From positions 3,529,148 through 3,593,147 of the forward strand of contig VXBA01001027.1 in the NCBI GenBank assembly GCA_013399895.1: a stretch of 64,000 nt of DNA, in the 5' to 3' direction. The translations under genes were made by a program, and so were the position numbers. The notes below the pieces were generated by a model, which worked only from the letters and a program-made list of their open reading frames with translations, searched no databases and was not told the origin of the DNA. Every line of letters begins with the position of its first letter. Position 1 is the stretch's first letter. This stretch comes from Serilophus lunatus (taxonomy: Eukaryota > Chordata > Aves > Passeriformes > Eurylaimidae). Below are positions 51,893 to 64,000 of the stretch, in pieces.

Positions 51893-54800
51893 TCAAACCC
51901 TCCAAATAAATATTAAATAATTCATGTCAGTGAGATTATGGTCTTGCTTCTCCATTACTCATTACTCTACAGGGGACAGACATGTACACTCACTTTATTA
52001 TTTGAAGAGTTATATTTCAGGACCTTGTAGGTGTCACAAAGAGGACAGGAAGTTAGATGCCAAATGAATAAGCAGCAACGTATTGTTCTCTGGACTTCAA
52101 TATAGTAGCACAAAAAGAGGGAAAGAAAGCTTCCAATACATACTTTCCAATAAAAGCAATGCAAGGCCCAGCTAGCCATGTAAACTGTAAATTTATGGAG
52201 TTTTTCATGTCCAACACTACCCCATCAGCATGCACAGCACACACCTGCAGAAGCTATTTCTTACTAAGCCAACCAAATGGCTCAAACTACCCCAGCACCC
52301 TGGCCTAAGTCTAAAAAACAAAGACCAAACCACACACAGAGCAAAATTTGCATTTGTATTGCAGCCCCTAATGTTAGAAATTAGGGCCACAGTGGGATGT
52401 AATATAAATACTACAATTTTTAACAAATTTACAACATTTCCCCAAATCATCAGCATTCACATGTCAATTCTCTGAACTACACAAACTCAGGATCTGTAGC
52501 ACTTCTACCAGAAATGTTTGCTAGCACCACTTCCCAAATAAAACCACTTGCCAAAGTGCAAATCAGCTCAGCAAATGCACCTGCATGAACTTTATCATAA
52601 AGCTGATCCAGAAAATGCATCAGCTCTGTGGAAAAGTTCAAACTGCCACCCCCTCTCCATGCACTGGTTTGTTCCACAGTGCTGAAATCTACAATTTACC
52701 AACACAATATAAGGTGTTTAACTAGATAAAGAAAAGGAAAATTCATTTAACCCTGTAATATGTGAATGCATTATGTGCCCATATTCCCTACCCCTCCACA
52801 CACACTCCCAATATCTAACACAATATCAGCTTTCAATGGACCTAAGAATCCTACTGAATCATCCTGCACAGACTCATAAGAACACATTGTCCAAGTAAGA
52901 GAGGACATATATATAAATAAACAGTGCAATGATCAGGGTTTTCAAGTGGGGGAGAAATTTGAGGACAAAATCTTTGGTTTTACTACTGTAATCAAAGACC
53001 AGAGTCAGTTCAATTTTAATAAACACAAATGAAGAATTTTTTTTTGGCACAGAACACTGAAAATCAGATGTAGTATTCTGGAAGAATTCTCTTGCCACAA
53101 TGGTAAACATTTGCAAATCTTCTCTCATGGCACCAGTCTGGAACAAGGCCAAAGGAATTTACTGCTGACAAAGCTTTACCTTGGCTGGAAACCTCTGATC
53201 TGACACTTAAACTTCTCAATAGCACATATGGATGAACAAATCACTCCCTTCCCAGCGACATACAAAACCCATTTTTCATTCTTTGAAATGTAAAGTCACT
53301 CCCATTAGTCCATACAGAGCATGAAGGTCAATGAACTACCATCATATTTTTCATCTAAACCCCTTTTCTAGACTTCTATGGGAATTGAGCAAATGGTATA
53401 ATAACAGTGCTTGCACTTAAGATATGGAGTATCTGTATAAATTGAATTTTCCAGGAAGATCATCACAAAGCAGATTTATTAAAGTGTGTCAGCAACACAA
53501 ATTCAGGTCTCCAGGCTCCACTGGGAGATAAATTAAATGATCCAAAAGATGGTAAATTGTTTTATTTCCTATAGCAGTAGGGCAAATCGACCACTGTAAA
53601 CCCTCGCTTAGGTGCTGGAATACTCTTTAATGGTTCCTTACAACTTTTATCTACTGACATCATCAGTAGTAAGTGTCCTTGGTATTGTCTCTGTACTGGA
53701 CAGGAAAACAATTATGGTCAGGAAAGGAGAAGAGAAAAAGCTACAGCATGGAAAGCCATATGGTAAAATGACTGTTTCTTTCTGATTTCCATAGAAGTTC
53801 ACTTGATCTTTGGTTTCAAGAATTATGAAATAGCAAAGCTTGGGAAAAGATCTAATTGCATAAAATGTGATTTTAGCCAGACATACGTATCTGATCTAGT
53901 TCAAGGAATTTAGAACAGATTTTCAAGAAAACATACAGGAGCCACTATTACTCAAAACTCATCCTACATCCAAATGCTGCGTTCCTTTGCACCCTGAAAA
54001 TTCAGATTATTTATTGAGATATTTCCAAAACCAAAGTATAGCATTAAACAGAGATATTGTAATTTCTATGTATTGTCAAGTACTGGAGAACTAAAAGCAC
54101 ATTTAACTTTTGTAAAGAAAATGTGGGGATTTACTGTTAACAAGGTTTTGGGGATATGTCACCACTTTTTCATAACAAGCAAGCAAATCCCAGAAGGGCT
54201 GAAAACGTACTTCAGAACTTATTAGTACAGATCTGTAAGACAGGAGACTGATAGTTTCTAACTACTTCACAATATAATCTTAGAAAAATGTGTATAACAT
54301 TATATTTCAGGTTTAATCCTCCAGATTCTGATCTTCAAAAGTTAATTTTGATGCAATAAAACAAAACTTTCTGTGTGTAAGAGAGAAAAGTTTGTACTGC
54401 ACACATTGAGAAAACAAGCTGACAAATCCAGGAAAGTGCAATCTAAAGCCATTTACCCTGATCAGGTAAGGAAGACTAATGAAGGCTATGTATATGTATT
54501 TTTGAGAATACTAAGTAATACAGCATCTACATCAACTTTCAAAGGTGCAGATTCTAGTCAGTAGTGTGAAAAAAATGTACTTCACAGTCCAATATATTTT
54601 AATAGACTAAAGTTACTGAATCACATAAATATGAGCTCATTTTTCTTCAGTATTAAACTTTCCTGTGTGCACTCCACTTTCCACAGTTTGCATCTCTGGC
54701 CTCCCTGCTTTAATTGTATATGCAAATAATTGTGTGAATAGGAACAGTTTTCCTAAGCTCAGAAGTATTATTCATAGCTACAAAATCAAATGTACATATG

Positions 54801-56722
54801 CACACACACAAATACACAAGTATCTTCAAATTATAAACAGACTGGAAGTTCCAGGACCAGATTTTCATTGTACTGGTTGTTGGTATGCTTGGTACTTATA
54901 TTAGAAATCACATATAAGAACACAGATGTATTTAATGATATCCTCTCTGCAGCAACTGAGAGCTGGGGGTCTGAAGCCAACCACAACATTTATACTTCCT
55001 ACCCTACCCTTTTCCTTTAAAAAAAGGAACATTCTTATGCTGAGATCAGTTTTCATGTGAGTAGCAAGTTTCTATCCAATAAATAATGAAGGTGGTGGCT
55101 AGTACTGAATGTAGTGCTTCTTTGTGAAAAGTGTGTAGGAAAATCTCTATTCCATCATGATTCCCCGTTGACATGTAACACCTCTGAAGATCTATTAATC
55201 AATTTGTGTAAATTGGAAATCCACGTGATTAATTATCCTTAAGCACTGTTTTTAAATCACTATGTTGTGATTTCCAGAGTACCATACAAAATGTTGCATA
55301 AAAGACTGTGCTGCTACCTGTATAGAATAAATATGGAACTTCTTCAAAAGATTAAAAGCAAGTTTCATGACAAAGAGATGGGTTCTGTGAAAAAATTCTG
55401 ACTGGCATTAATTATCCCCTTCTAAATCCTGTTTAAATCAATTATAATTATTTTATCTTATTATCAGTATTAACCAATCCACAGTTACACAGGTCATTGC
55501 AATTCTCCTTTGTAATGTTGATTTAACTCTAGCACTCTTTTAGCTTCTGGAACAGGAAGCCCATGGTTCAGTTTGGAACTCTAGGTTCTGTCGCCTTATG
55601 GGATCTAGAGACTTTATAGCACAAATGATTCAAGTTTTTTCTTCAGTTTCCTGGCATGATGCCATAGCTTTTTAATAGCTTCCAACTACAGACTTTGTGT
55701 AAACTTAAAAACTTAATGTTTAATTAGCAAGACTGACAAAATTACTCATATTGTCTTCTCTAATTTTTATGACTTCTTATTGGTTAGTGTGAAAAATGTT
55801 AGTCATGTGATAAAAAAGAATCCAAAATTCAGCTTAATTTTAAAAAAAGAACTAAGGAGAATCAAAAGGAAACCTGAGGTTTACATAAGGGTGAGAATTA
55901 AAAACCTATTTTACAAAAGAAATTCTACCCAGTCACCCCACATATTTCAAATCTGTAAAACAAAATTTGCATTTCTTTTATAGAAAATACAAAGCCAAAA
56001 CGAAACCCAGTAAGCTACACATTTGTTTCATTTATAACAATGACCTATTATTATACAGGGAGAAAAAGATTTTATATGATTTCCCCCCCTCCCCACCAAT
56101 TCCCCAGGGCACAAAAGAAGTATCTACTGCAATATAATTGGTTCCAAAGCACCCTCAATTCTGAACACTCAGTTCCATCTTAGCTGTGCAGGCAACTGTT
56201 TTAAAAGCTTATTGAACATATTTCGTAAATAAGATTTATGATACTTTTGCAGTGTTTGGAGTTAATTAGATATTTTGAGTGACAACTGTAAATAGCTACC
56301 TCTACTTGTTTCAAATAAAAATCTAATCATTACACAATGTTTGATAAACAGACCAAATGCTTTAAACAAAATGAAAACAATAAAATACAGCATACCAGAC
56401 AAGTTTTAAAAAATAATGCATTTAAGATTAAATAAGATGGTCTCTAATAAGGGCAAAAGACAGAAATTAAAAGCAACATACTATGGAGTTTATGTACACT
56501 ACATATCATGTCAGCCTATTCTGTATAACATTGTATTCTCTCTTGCTTATAAGTTATTACTTGATAGACTACAGCTTTGTATTTCAGATTTAAAATTACC
56601 TTAAACAAATGTTCATCTCATCCTACTCTCAAATTTGAAGAATTGAAACATGTTTGTACTCATTTTTTAATGTTCTTTAGTAGCTAAGATTCATACTTTT
56701 CTACTGAATTTCCACCTCTTTA

Positions 56723-56733
56723 TTTTTTTTTTT
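56723..56733. repeat. Poly-T run (11 bases)
   Basis: Simple T run in the right-hand intron. Confidence 0.9.
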
Positions 56734-58635
56734 ATAAAAGCACAACATAAAAATTTGCTAAGCTTACAGGATTTTAAAAGGTATACTGGTCACTTGTCCA
56801 TTTCATGACAAAAACTTTAAAAGCCTTTAGAGTATTACTGAGATTTCAGAACAGATAGTTTTTAAATGAGTGTAAGAAAACATGGACAAACTAAGGATAA
56901 ACGTGGCACAAATGTTTGGACAGATTTTTGGACTCCAGACTGCATTTAAAAAAAATTAGTAGGTGATCTCGAAACTTTTAATTAGCTATAATCTAGAAAA
57001 CCCCATCCGTGCCTGGCACTGACACTGGTAAAAGATGAAACAGCAGGAAGACCATCTACATCTACTCACTCAAACTCATATGTTATTTATTAATCTTAAG
57101 TTTGTTTTTCTTTTTCATTCGGACACAGAATTTCCCAGGAGTGCTCAAGAGCCTATGGAAAAATTAATCCATAGTAAGTTAGGACTTCATCTGCAGCTTT
57201 TCTAAAATCTTTACTAGTAAAATTAAAAGTGATCATTCTTATGTTAGTGAAAAAAAGAGAACATGCTAATACTGAGAGGAAGCTAGTTTCCAGCTTGATT
57301 TCTTTTTGGTGTTATTTTTAGGAGAATCCCTTCTTCTAGTGCTAAATTACTACTGAAAATAGAACATTCAGCCTTCTTCAAGTAATTATACAATAACATA
57401 TCTAATCAAGATGAGGATGACATGCTACAAAGTAAAGAAGTTAGGTGCTCTCCTAAATGCTGGAAGGCTCAGGGAGAAAACTTAAGCATTAAAATCTTAA
57501 AATAGAAGGCTACAAAACAAGTTTTGAAATCCCTTTCAAGGCTGTCAAGAGACAAAGTTTTGAACTGTATGACCTTTTAGCTGCCAAAAGGAGCTTTTTG
57601 CACAACCTTCAAGAAAACTATTTTCTGCATTTTGGCTTTTCCTGACATCAGAGATTATCAACTGTAAGATTTTTCTCTGCTATATTCAGTGGAGTGTATT
57701 CTGTGTGCACTTAAAGACAGGAGCAGTGACACTGTGGGAATTGCAGCTCTTTGACTCAATAAATCAAACTACATCTCAACTACGTTACTGATTAAATCCT
57801 CCCCAAAAATTTGGAAAATACAGACATTTATCACATACATTTGATTTTCTTAGAATTATGCTTGATTCCCATTCCCAGTTTACGACAACCCCCCTGAAGT
57901 CCTGGTTTGTTTTTTTTAACACGGGACAAGACTCTCACCAGAATATGTCAGTGGTGAACAGATGAACAGGGCATGAAGAATGAACAAATCACGAAAACAC
58001 CAGAATTGTTCGAGTTGATGTTTATGAATAGTCAAAATATGATGGCTTTAAATGTATATGGAATGACTTTCCATCTAGTTTTGAAGAATTTACCAAAGCA
58101 ATTAACTACCAAGATCTTGCTAACAAAGACACAAACTTAATTTTATTTTATTTTCCTTTGGATGACTGATGCTGAAGAGGTCAGATGTTTGTTTTGGAAG
58201 GGGGGAAGGGAGAGAGATTTTTGTTCTTCCCAAATTTGGATGTTTATTCTATAGTTATAACTACAGAATAGACACAGGAATTTGCTTAATAGCCTTAAAA
58301 GAATTAGGTTGCTGTTTTCCAATGTAAGAAGTGTAATTGCACCAACATTAAAATTAAAGGGTGATGTATTTATTTAGTTCACAGTTTGGGTGACATGTAA
58401 CCAAAATATAACACTTATCATAATTTTAGGGTGATTTCTTATACAGTCCCTCCATGCAGAAATGACAAGGGTCCATGTTCAGGAGAACTTTCAACCTGAA
58501 AATCTATCAGTATGATCAGGGATTCCATGCTGTTCACTACATCCATTTCCCAGTGGGGCTCAGGCCAACATTTTCACTTCAGTTGGCTTAGCATCCCACA
58601 GAGATATTTTTTACTCTTCCTGGGGAAACTAGCTT

Positions 58636-58663
58636 AAAAAAAACAAAAACAAACAAACAAAAA
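58636..58663. repeat. (CAAA)n microsatellite-like stretch
   Basis: AAAAAAAACAAAAACAAACA followed by AACAAAAA: A-rich with C every four to six bases. Confidence 0.9.
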
Positions 58664-60150
58664 CCTTCCCAAGTTTCTACAAATCTATTTCCCATGCATT
58701 TTCAGTATGTTACCTGGTCAGGACCATATGAAATATCATACAATTTTACAACAGAAAATACTGATAAATCATTTAAAGTTACAATGCTTCATAAAATAAA
58801 CATTTTCATGCTTGTCTAAAGAATAATAAATCACAGCAACGAGGCATACAGAAATAAAGTGAACAATGGTGTGTCAAAGAGCACTTTAAACCTTCTCATT
58901 CTGACAATATGAGGTGAGCACACTCACAAAGGCTATATCTGATACTTTTGGCAAGGTTAAATATCGATTGCATTACTTAAAATATACCTTTTTATTTATG
59001 ACAAACAAGTGGTCTGCTTTCCATTACTCAGATGGATCGTTTCAGACCTGAAAACTAGGAAATGTGTTGTGCTGCACAAAATTCACAGAATTTTGTTTAT
59101 TTTTCTATCACATATAAAAGTAAGACACACCAACTTCTGTGAGACAAACAACATAATGTAAGTTCCATAACATGTCTCATTTTTTACTAATTTAAAGGTG
59201 CTTCCTTTTTTTTCTGGTTATTTTACCATACACTTTATTTTTGCACATGCATTTCTTTCCCATGCACTGTTGGTATACTGTTTGTATAGTACAGCTTATA
59301 GCTATTAAGTCAATTTAATTTCATTCAGAAATACATTTAATAATGATGAGAAAAAAATAGCAAGTGAAACTTTTCAATGATTTGTGTTTATGTGGAAAAA
59401 TTTAAATACTCAGACTTCTCAATCTCTCTTCTTTCATAAGAACCGGAAGCTTACTTTTAGACTCTCTACATGAAAAGCCATTCTATCACTAAGAAAACTC
59501 CTGTCTATTATCACAAAAAAGTTGGTTCTGAAGGGAAATAATAAAGATGAAATTAAATAAAGGAACATGTAGACAGAACTAAGGCTAACTTTTCTAACAC
59601 TGTAGTTTGGTTAAAGTCTCTGGGAGGAAAAAAAAATCCTTATATAACAGAGATCTTTATATTAGACAGTTTTAAGTAGACTGGACAATAGAACCAAACC
59701 CCCTTTTGCAGCAGGAAATGAATTACTGGAATCTTACCTACTCCCAGTACTACATTTGAAGACAATAAAATGTTCAGATTTTTTTCAGTGTCATCCACAA
59801 GTAGACATTTATATTTCAAAGCAAGAACACCTTTTTGAAAATATACATCTTTTATACCTTTAGCACAAGACTTCATTATCTGTGTTGTTAAGACAGGGAA
59901 GAACATGGAAGCAGAAAGCTTGATTCATTGTAGACAAAGGACTTGCAGCAGACCTCCACTAAGATCACAGCAAAAAAACTGGTTCACTTGCATTATTCCT
60001 TGCTAACAAACCTTTCCCCCCATATTTAATAGCAATGGTATTTTCATAACATCAAATTGTATGAGTAGGTTTTAATGAATATTCAGTGTCTGAATCAGCA
60101 TTTATCAATTAAAATTGTTCTATTTGGAAGAAGAGTTAAATAATACCAGT

Positions 60151-60182
60151 GACATAATAACATAATGAATGACATAATAACA
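60151..60182. repeat. Partial tandem duplication, 20-base period
   Basis: GACATAATAACA at 60151-60162 recurs at 60171-60182, separated by TAATGAAT. Confidence 0.9.
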
Positions 60183-63115
60183 GTGGACAAAGCAGCATTT
60201 GATTAAAAAATAAATTAGAAGATGTAAAGAACCTCCTGGAAAACAAATCCACCATTAAATGAAACTTTTCACAGTGTAGAAGCAGCATCTTAATTAATTT
60301 AATAGAGCTGGTAATGAAGTATTGTTTATATTAACAGCATGTTTTTAACATAGTTATGAATTCTTGAGACAGGAGTTCACAGCATAAGCTTATTATTCTC
60401 AAGAGGGGTTTTTTTAGTTTTCAACAGAAATATAAAAAGTAACACCAGCAATCAAATTTAACACTAAAAGGTAAAATAAGTAAAGAATAAACATTCATGG
60501 GGAAGCCATAATCTCCAGTTATAAGCCATAGAATAAGCAATTCAAATAATAATTTTTTTCTTTTTTACCATTACTCATATATGATGCTAGGAGATCCATT
60601 ATTAATGCTGGCAGTATTAAAAGATAAATGAGAAACACATAGAAGTTGGAAGAAAAGAATCAATGCTGATGTTAACATAAGATTAAAAAAAATCAAGAAA
60701 TAATGATTGTAGGAAGCATCTATAGAGAAGTTTATCTTTGGTTCTACTTCCTAAAGGAAAAAGAGTTGTCTGTCAATAACACCATGTTTAAATGCAAAGA
60801 TATTTTATGCCTTTTAGTCCATTAGTACAAACAAATACTGATAAATAGCATAAAACTATACTTGGCACAGTCATTTTTAATGAGTAACTTATTCATCAAT
60901 AGATTTAAATCACTTTTTTCCTTAGGAGACAGGAGCAGTTGTACAGTAGTAGTAGCAGACCTGAAGTGTGACCAGCAGTGGTCACACAATCAGTTAAAAG
61001 ACAACACCAATGAATTTATGTTTCATAATAACTTTTTTTACTTGGGAAATGTTAATTATAGAAAAATCATTAATGGCCTGATTTGCAGAGAATGAATATC
61101 AGCATCAAACAAACTTGATTTACCAATGACACTCTGCCAACAAATGGTGATTCACCAGCTGAGCAAGAAAACTAACAATCATTTCCCTTACAAAATAACA
61201 GTAGACAAAAATATAACTTGGCAGTATTTCCCCCTTGTTAATGTGGACACTAATTAGAATATTTATATCAAAAAGATTTGAATTAAATATGTCAAGGTCT
61301 CAGAACTGTTTGAATTCCTCTTTGCTTAATTAATCCAAATATTTAAATCAGCTTCTTCGTGTAACTTGGTGTTGCAACCAGAATCCCACTGAATCCCACA
61401 GATAGACATATAAAATTATTATTTGCAAACTGCTTATGTAGCTTCCTTTTGAAACCTGCAGCTAATATGAAGATGTAATCCCTTTATACAAAACATCTTT
61501 AGGAAACATGGTCTGTTAATTAGCCAAGCATTTTATCCTGTTCTCTAACTGGGCGCCAGATCTCACGTACCAGACAATTTACTAGTTTTGTGATAATTCC
61601 TTTCATTGTTAAGCCTAGAATATTCATACAAACTACACTTCAGCTAAGATTTCTTCTCTGCTTTGCCCAGAAATTAAGGGGAAAAGTGTTTTGGAAGCTG
61701 CAGTAATTAGCAATTTTATTTTAGAAAAAAAATGGAATGATGAGTTCTGCCATTGAATAAAAACATATGGTGCAGCGTCTTCCGTGCATCCAAAATTTAT
61801 GGAAAATTTTTATCTAACTGAGCAAGACAAGCTATTTTCTCTTTTCATTTTAAATTGCATTGCTATTATTAATTCTAAATTCTTGTTTCACCTTTTTTTT
61901 TTCTGTTCTAACCTAATTTCAAAGAATTTCTCTTACAAATTTAAATGCTCTTTTGTCTCTCAATGGAATTTTTAAGCCCTGCTTTGCAACACGCACCCAG
62001 TAAACATGAATCTCATGTGAGTAGAATCACAGTTCCTTGAAGATTAAATGGGCTCCAACCAGTCACATTTACACTACCATATTTTTTAAGTAATCTGAAA
62101 TTACATTGCCTTCTTGGCAAGTGCTGGAAGCAATATCAATATTCTTTATAAGCAGATAAGTCTTCCAAAGAAAATCTTTGAGACATGTGGCAAATTGTGA
62201 GCACCCGTGGGAGCGAATGAAGATCTGTGCTGGGCTGTTCCATCACTGTCAATATTCTTGACAAGAATTCAGAAATCTAGTCAGCATTGGGAAGCAATCA
62301 TTCCTGCAAATCTTTTTAACGTCACAGTCTGTTTGACAAATGCTTTAATTACAAATAGTAATATCCTACAAAAAGTAAAACCAGACAGATTGCCTCACAA
62401 GTATTCTATCCTTTACTTCTTAAATGGAGCTTCAGGACAAACATGTAGAGTGGATACACTCTCATTATTAAAGAATCAGAAGTGAGATGGAAGATGCTTA
62501 CTGGAATTAAGAAAACCTCCCCAAAAAACCAGAAGTTCTAGTCATGGTTACTCACTGTAACCTAAATAAGAGGTACAAGGTAGGACTGCTAAGGGAGGCT
62601 GTGTCCATACTGCTGTACAAGATACAATTGCTACTACAAGAATTAAAGAATATTATAACAGCACACCCAAATGCACCACAGAAATAAAGTGGAAATGAAA
62701 AAGAGATTTCCTTTGCCTTCTCTCCAAAATAGAGAGCACAAATGTAATGCTCAGACTAATATGGCACTTACTAGAAGAAAGAACGGAATCTTAATAAATT
62801 GATAAACAGATAATAAAGAGTCTGCTGCACAGCTCCAAACAGTTTAGTTGTCAGATCATTGCCATGGATCGTGTTGTGAAGTCAAAGAAATAAAATGGGA
62901 AGGAAACAAATAGCTCAAGAATATAATGTAATAAATTTACTCCCTTAAATGGAAAATACTTGTTTTAATGGGGATAGGACTGGAAACACCAGTAGGGTAG
63001 CAAAAGGCTAACAACTTTCAGGATAGTATTTTTTACAAATATAATAGTTAAAATTGATAATAACATTTGAATTGACATATTCATAACACTTGCACATATA
63101 TAACACTATAAATAA

Positions 63116-63139
63116 TTTAGTACTGATTTAGTACTGATT
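63116..63139. repeat. Tandem duplication, 11-base unit
   Basis: TTTAGTACTGA twice in a row (63116-63126, 63127-63137) followed by TT. Confidence 0.92.
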
Positions 63140-64000
63140 AAAACTTTTTTTTCTCTTGAAAAGAAATTATGTTGCATCACATTTTTCACAACTGATTCTT
63201 TTCATGAGATTAATGTCATCTAATCACTGGGCAGGAGAAGTGGTTAAAACATTGGTAAGAAGCAATTTACTAATATTATTTTACTAACTTAGTTACAAAC
63301 CAGATCAGTCTTACACTAAGTTTAATTCAAGATGCTACTTTGAGGAGTGTTTAGTACCAAACGCTTCAGAATCAAGTCAAAGAAACATGAAAATAGCTAA
63401 TGAGTATTACCTTGTCAAACATAGAAAAAAACATCTAAAAAGCATAATTTATGAATTGAGCTCTACTTTATGCATACCACTTTAAACTGGTCCTGTCATT
63501 TAGAATGTGCCTTATACTGTTTTCAGCTCACAGAAAATACTAATAAATTCAGCAACCTCAGAAACAGCAATAAGGTCATTAGTTTATAAAGCCTACGTGC
63601 ACTTACACCAGTATAGCTATGAAATATTCTGACTCCAGACTAACTACAAAGGCACTACTGAGCACTGAACCTGACATACTTACTTTAGACAGTATTTATT
63701 ATAGTAAGGGTAATACTCTCCCTGTGTGTCATGTTAAATCTGCTAAATACACAAGTTTAAATGCAAATTGAGAAACAGTCTGGAAAGATCTGATTAGGAA
63801 GAGAAAAATGAGCTTCGTGCTAAAGAATAACAAATATGTTACTTTAAAGTTGTCAAAAGATAAAAAAGCTGTAGGGCATGCAAGTATGGTGAGACTAGAT
63901 ATAATGTGCAGGTAAAATAAATTATACCTTCCAAGCTCTTAATACATGATTTTTCATAGATAAAATTTAACCTGCTTACTTAGTAAAAGCAATTCATGTG

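Larger units (their letters stand above)
45532..64000 (-). other. NAALADL2: NAALADL2 intron, right part (continues beyond window)
   Basis: Non-coding stretch upstream, in gene sense, of the exon at 45.4 kb, at least 18,469 bases. I searched by eye on the minus strand for the preceding NAALADL2 exon (the segment with KNVVAYISLHSP in human) and did not find it, so it lies beyond 64000. Open frames here are all under about 105 codons and none resembles a known protein. I recognise no CR1, LTR or DNA transposon. It holds low-complexity runs and short tandem duplications, entered separately. AT-rich throughout. Confidence 0.8.

Noticed and set aside
62028..62075. CR1-like words (AGAATCACAG and GGGCTCCAACCAG)
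   Set aside because: Too short and in the wrong arrangement to call a CR1 tail with confidence.
1..64000. tRNA, rRNA, CRISPR, operon, prophage or other prokaryotic features
   Set aside because: None seen; the sequence is intronic vertebrate DNA.

Overview
This is a window of a bird nuclear genome. Three things point there: the DNA is AT-rich and intron-like with no long open reading frames; it carries several 3'-end fragments of CR1 LINEs, the dominant avian interspersed repeat; and it has an LTR-type repeat (about 338-955) of a kind I recognise as widespread in birds. The species cannot be read from the sequence. No operons, prokaryotic features, rRNA, tRNA or CRISPR are present.

One gene explains the coding content. 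Three short exons on the minus strand encode, in order of translation, 45531-45385 (49 codons), 32427-32332 (32 codons) and 8168-8075 (31 codons plus one base). Each has AG/GT splice borders, and they join in frame (phases 0, 0, then 1) into one stretch that matches the C-terminal third of NAALADL2, the catalytically dead member of the M28B family that also holds PSMA/FOLH1 and the transferrin receptor. The first exons of the gene lie beyond the right end and the last beyond the left end. The window is therefore almost entirely intron: at least 18.5 kb (right), 13.0 kb, 24.2 kb, and at least 8.1 kb (left).

Layout: 1-8074 intron with an ERV-type LTR near 338-955 and a CR1 fragment at 3079-3454; 8075-8168 exon; 8169-32331 intron with four more CR1 fragments (11385, 14390, 18629, 25029) and a possible degraded LTR at about 15.83-16.33 kb; 32332-32427 exon; 32428-45384 intron with no recognisable mobile element; 45385-45531 exon; 45532-64000 intron, also without recognisable mobile elements, only low-complexity runs and short tandem duplications. 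All recognisable transposon debris lies in the left 25.5 kb.

I found no evidence for a new biological system. The points most worth a second look are the missing zinc-ligand histidine in the 32 kb exon, a possible N-glycosylation site made at an exon junction, a soft donor site whose retention would give a short in-frame tail, the possible LTR near 16 kb, and the repeat-poor right half.
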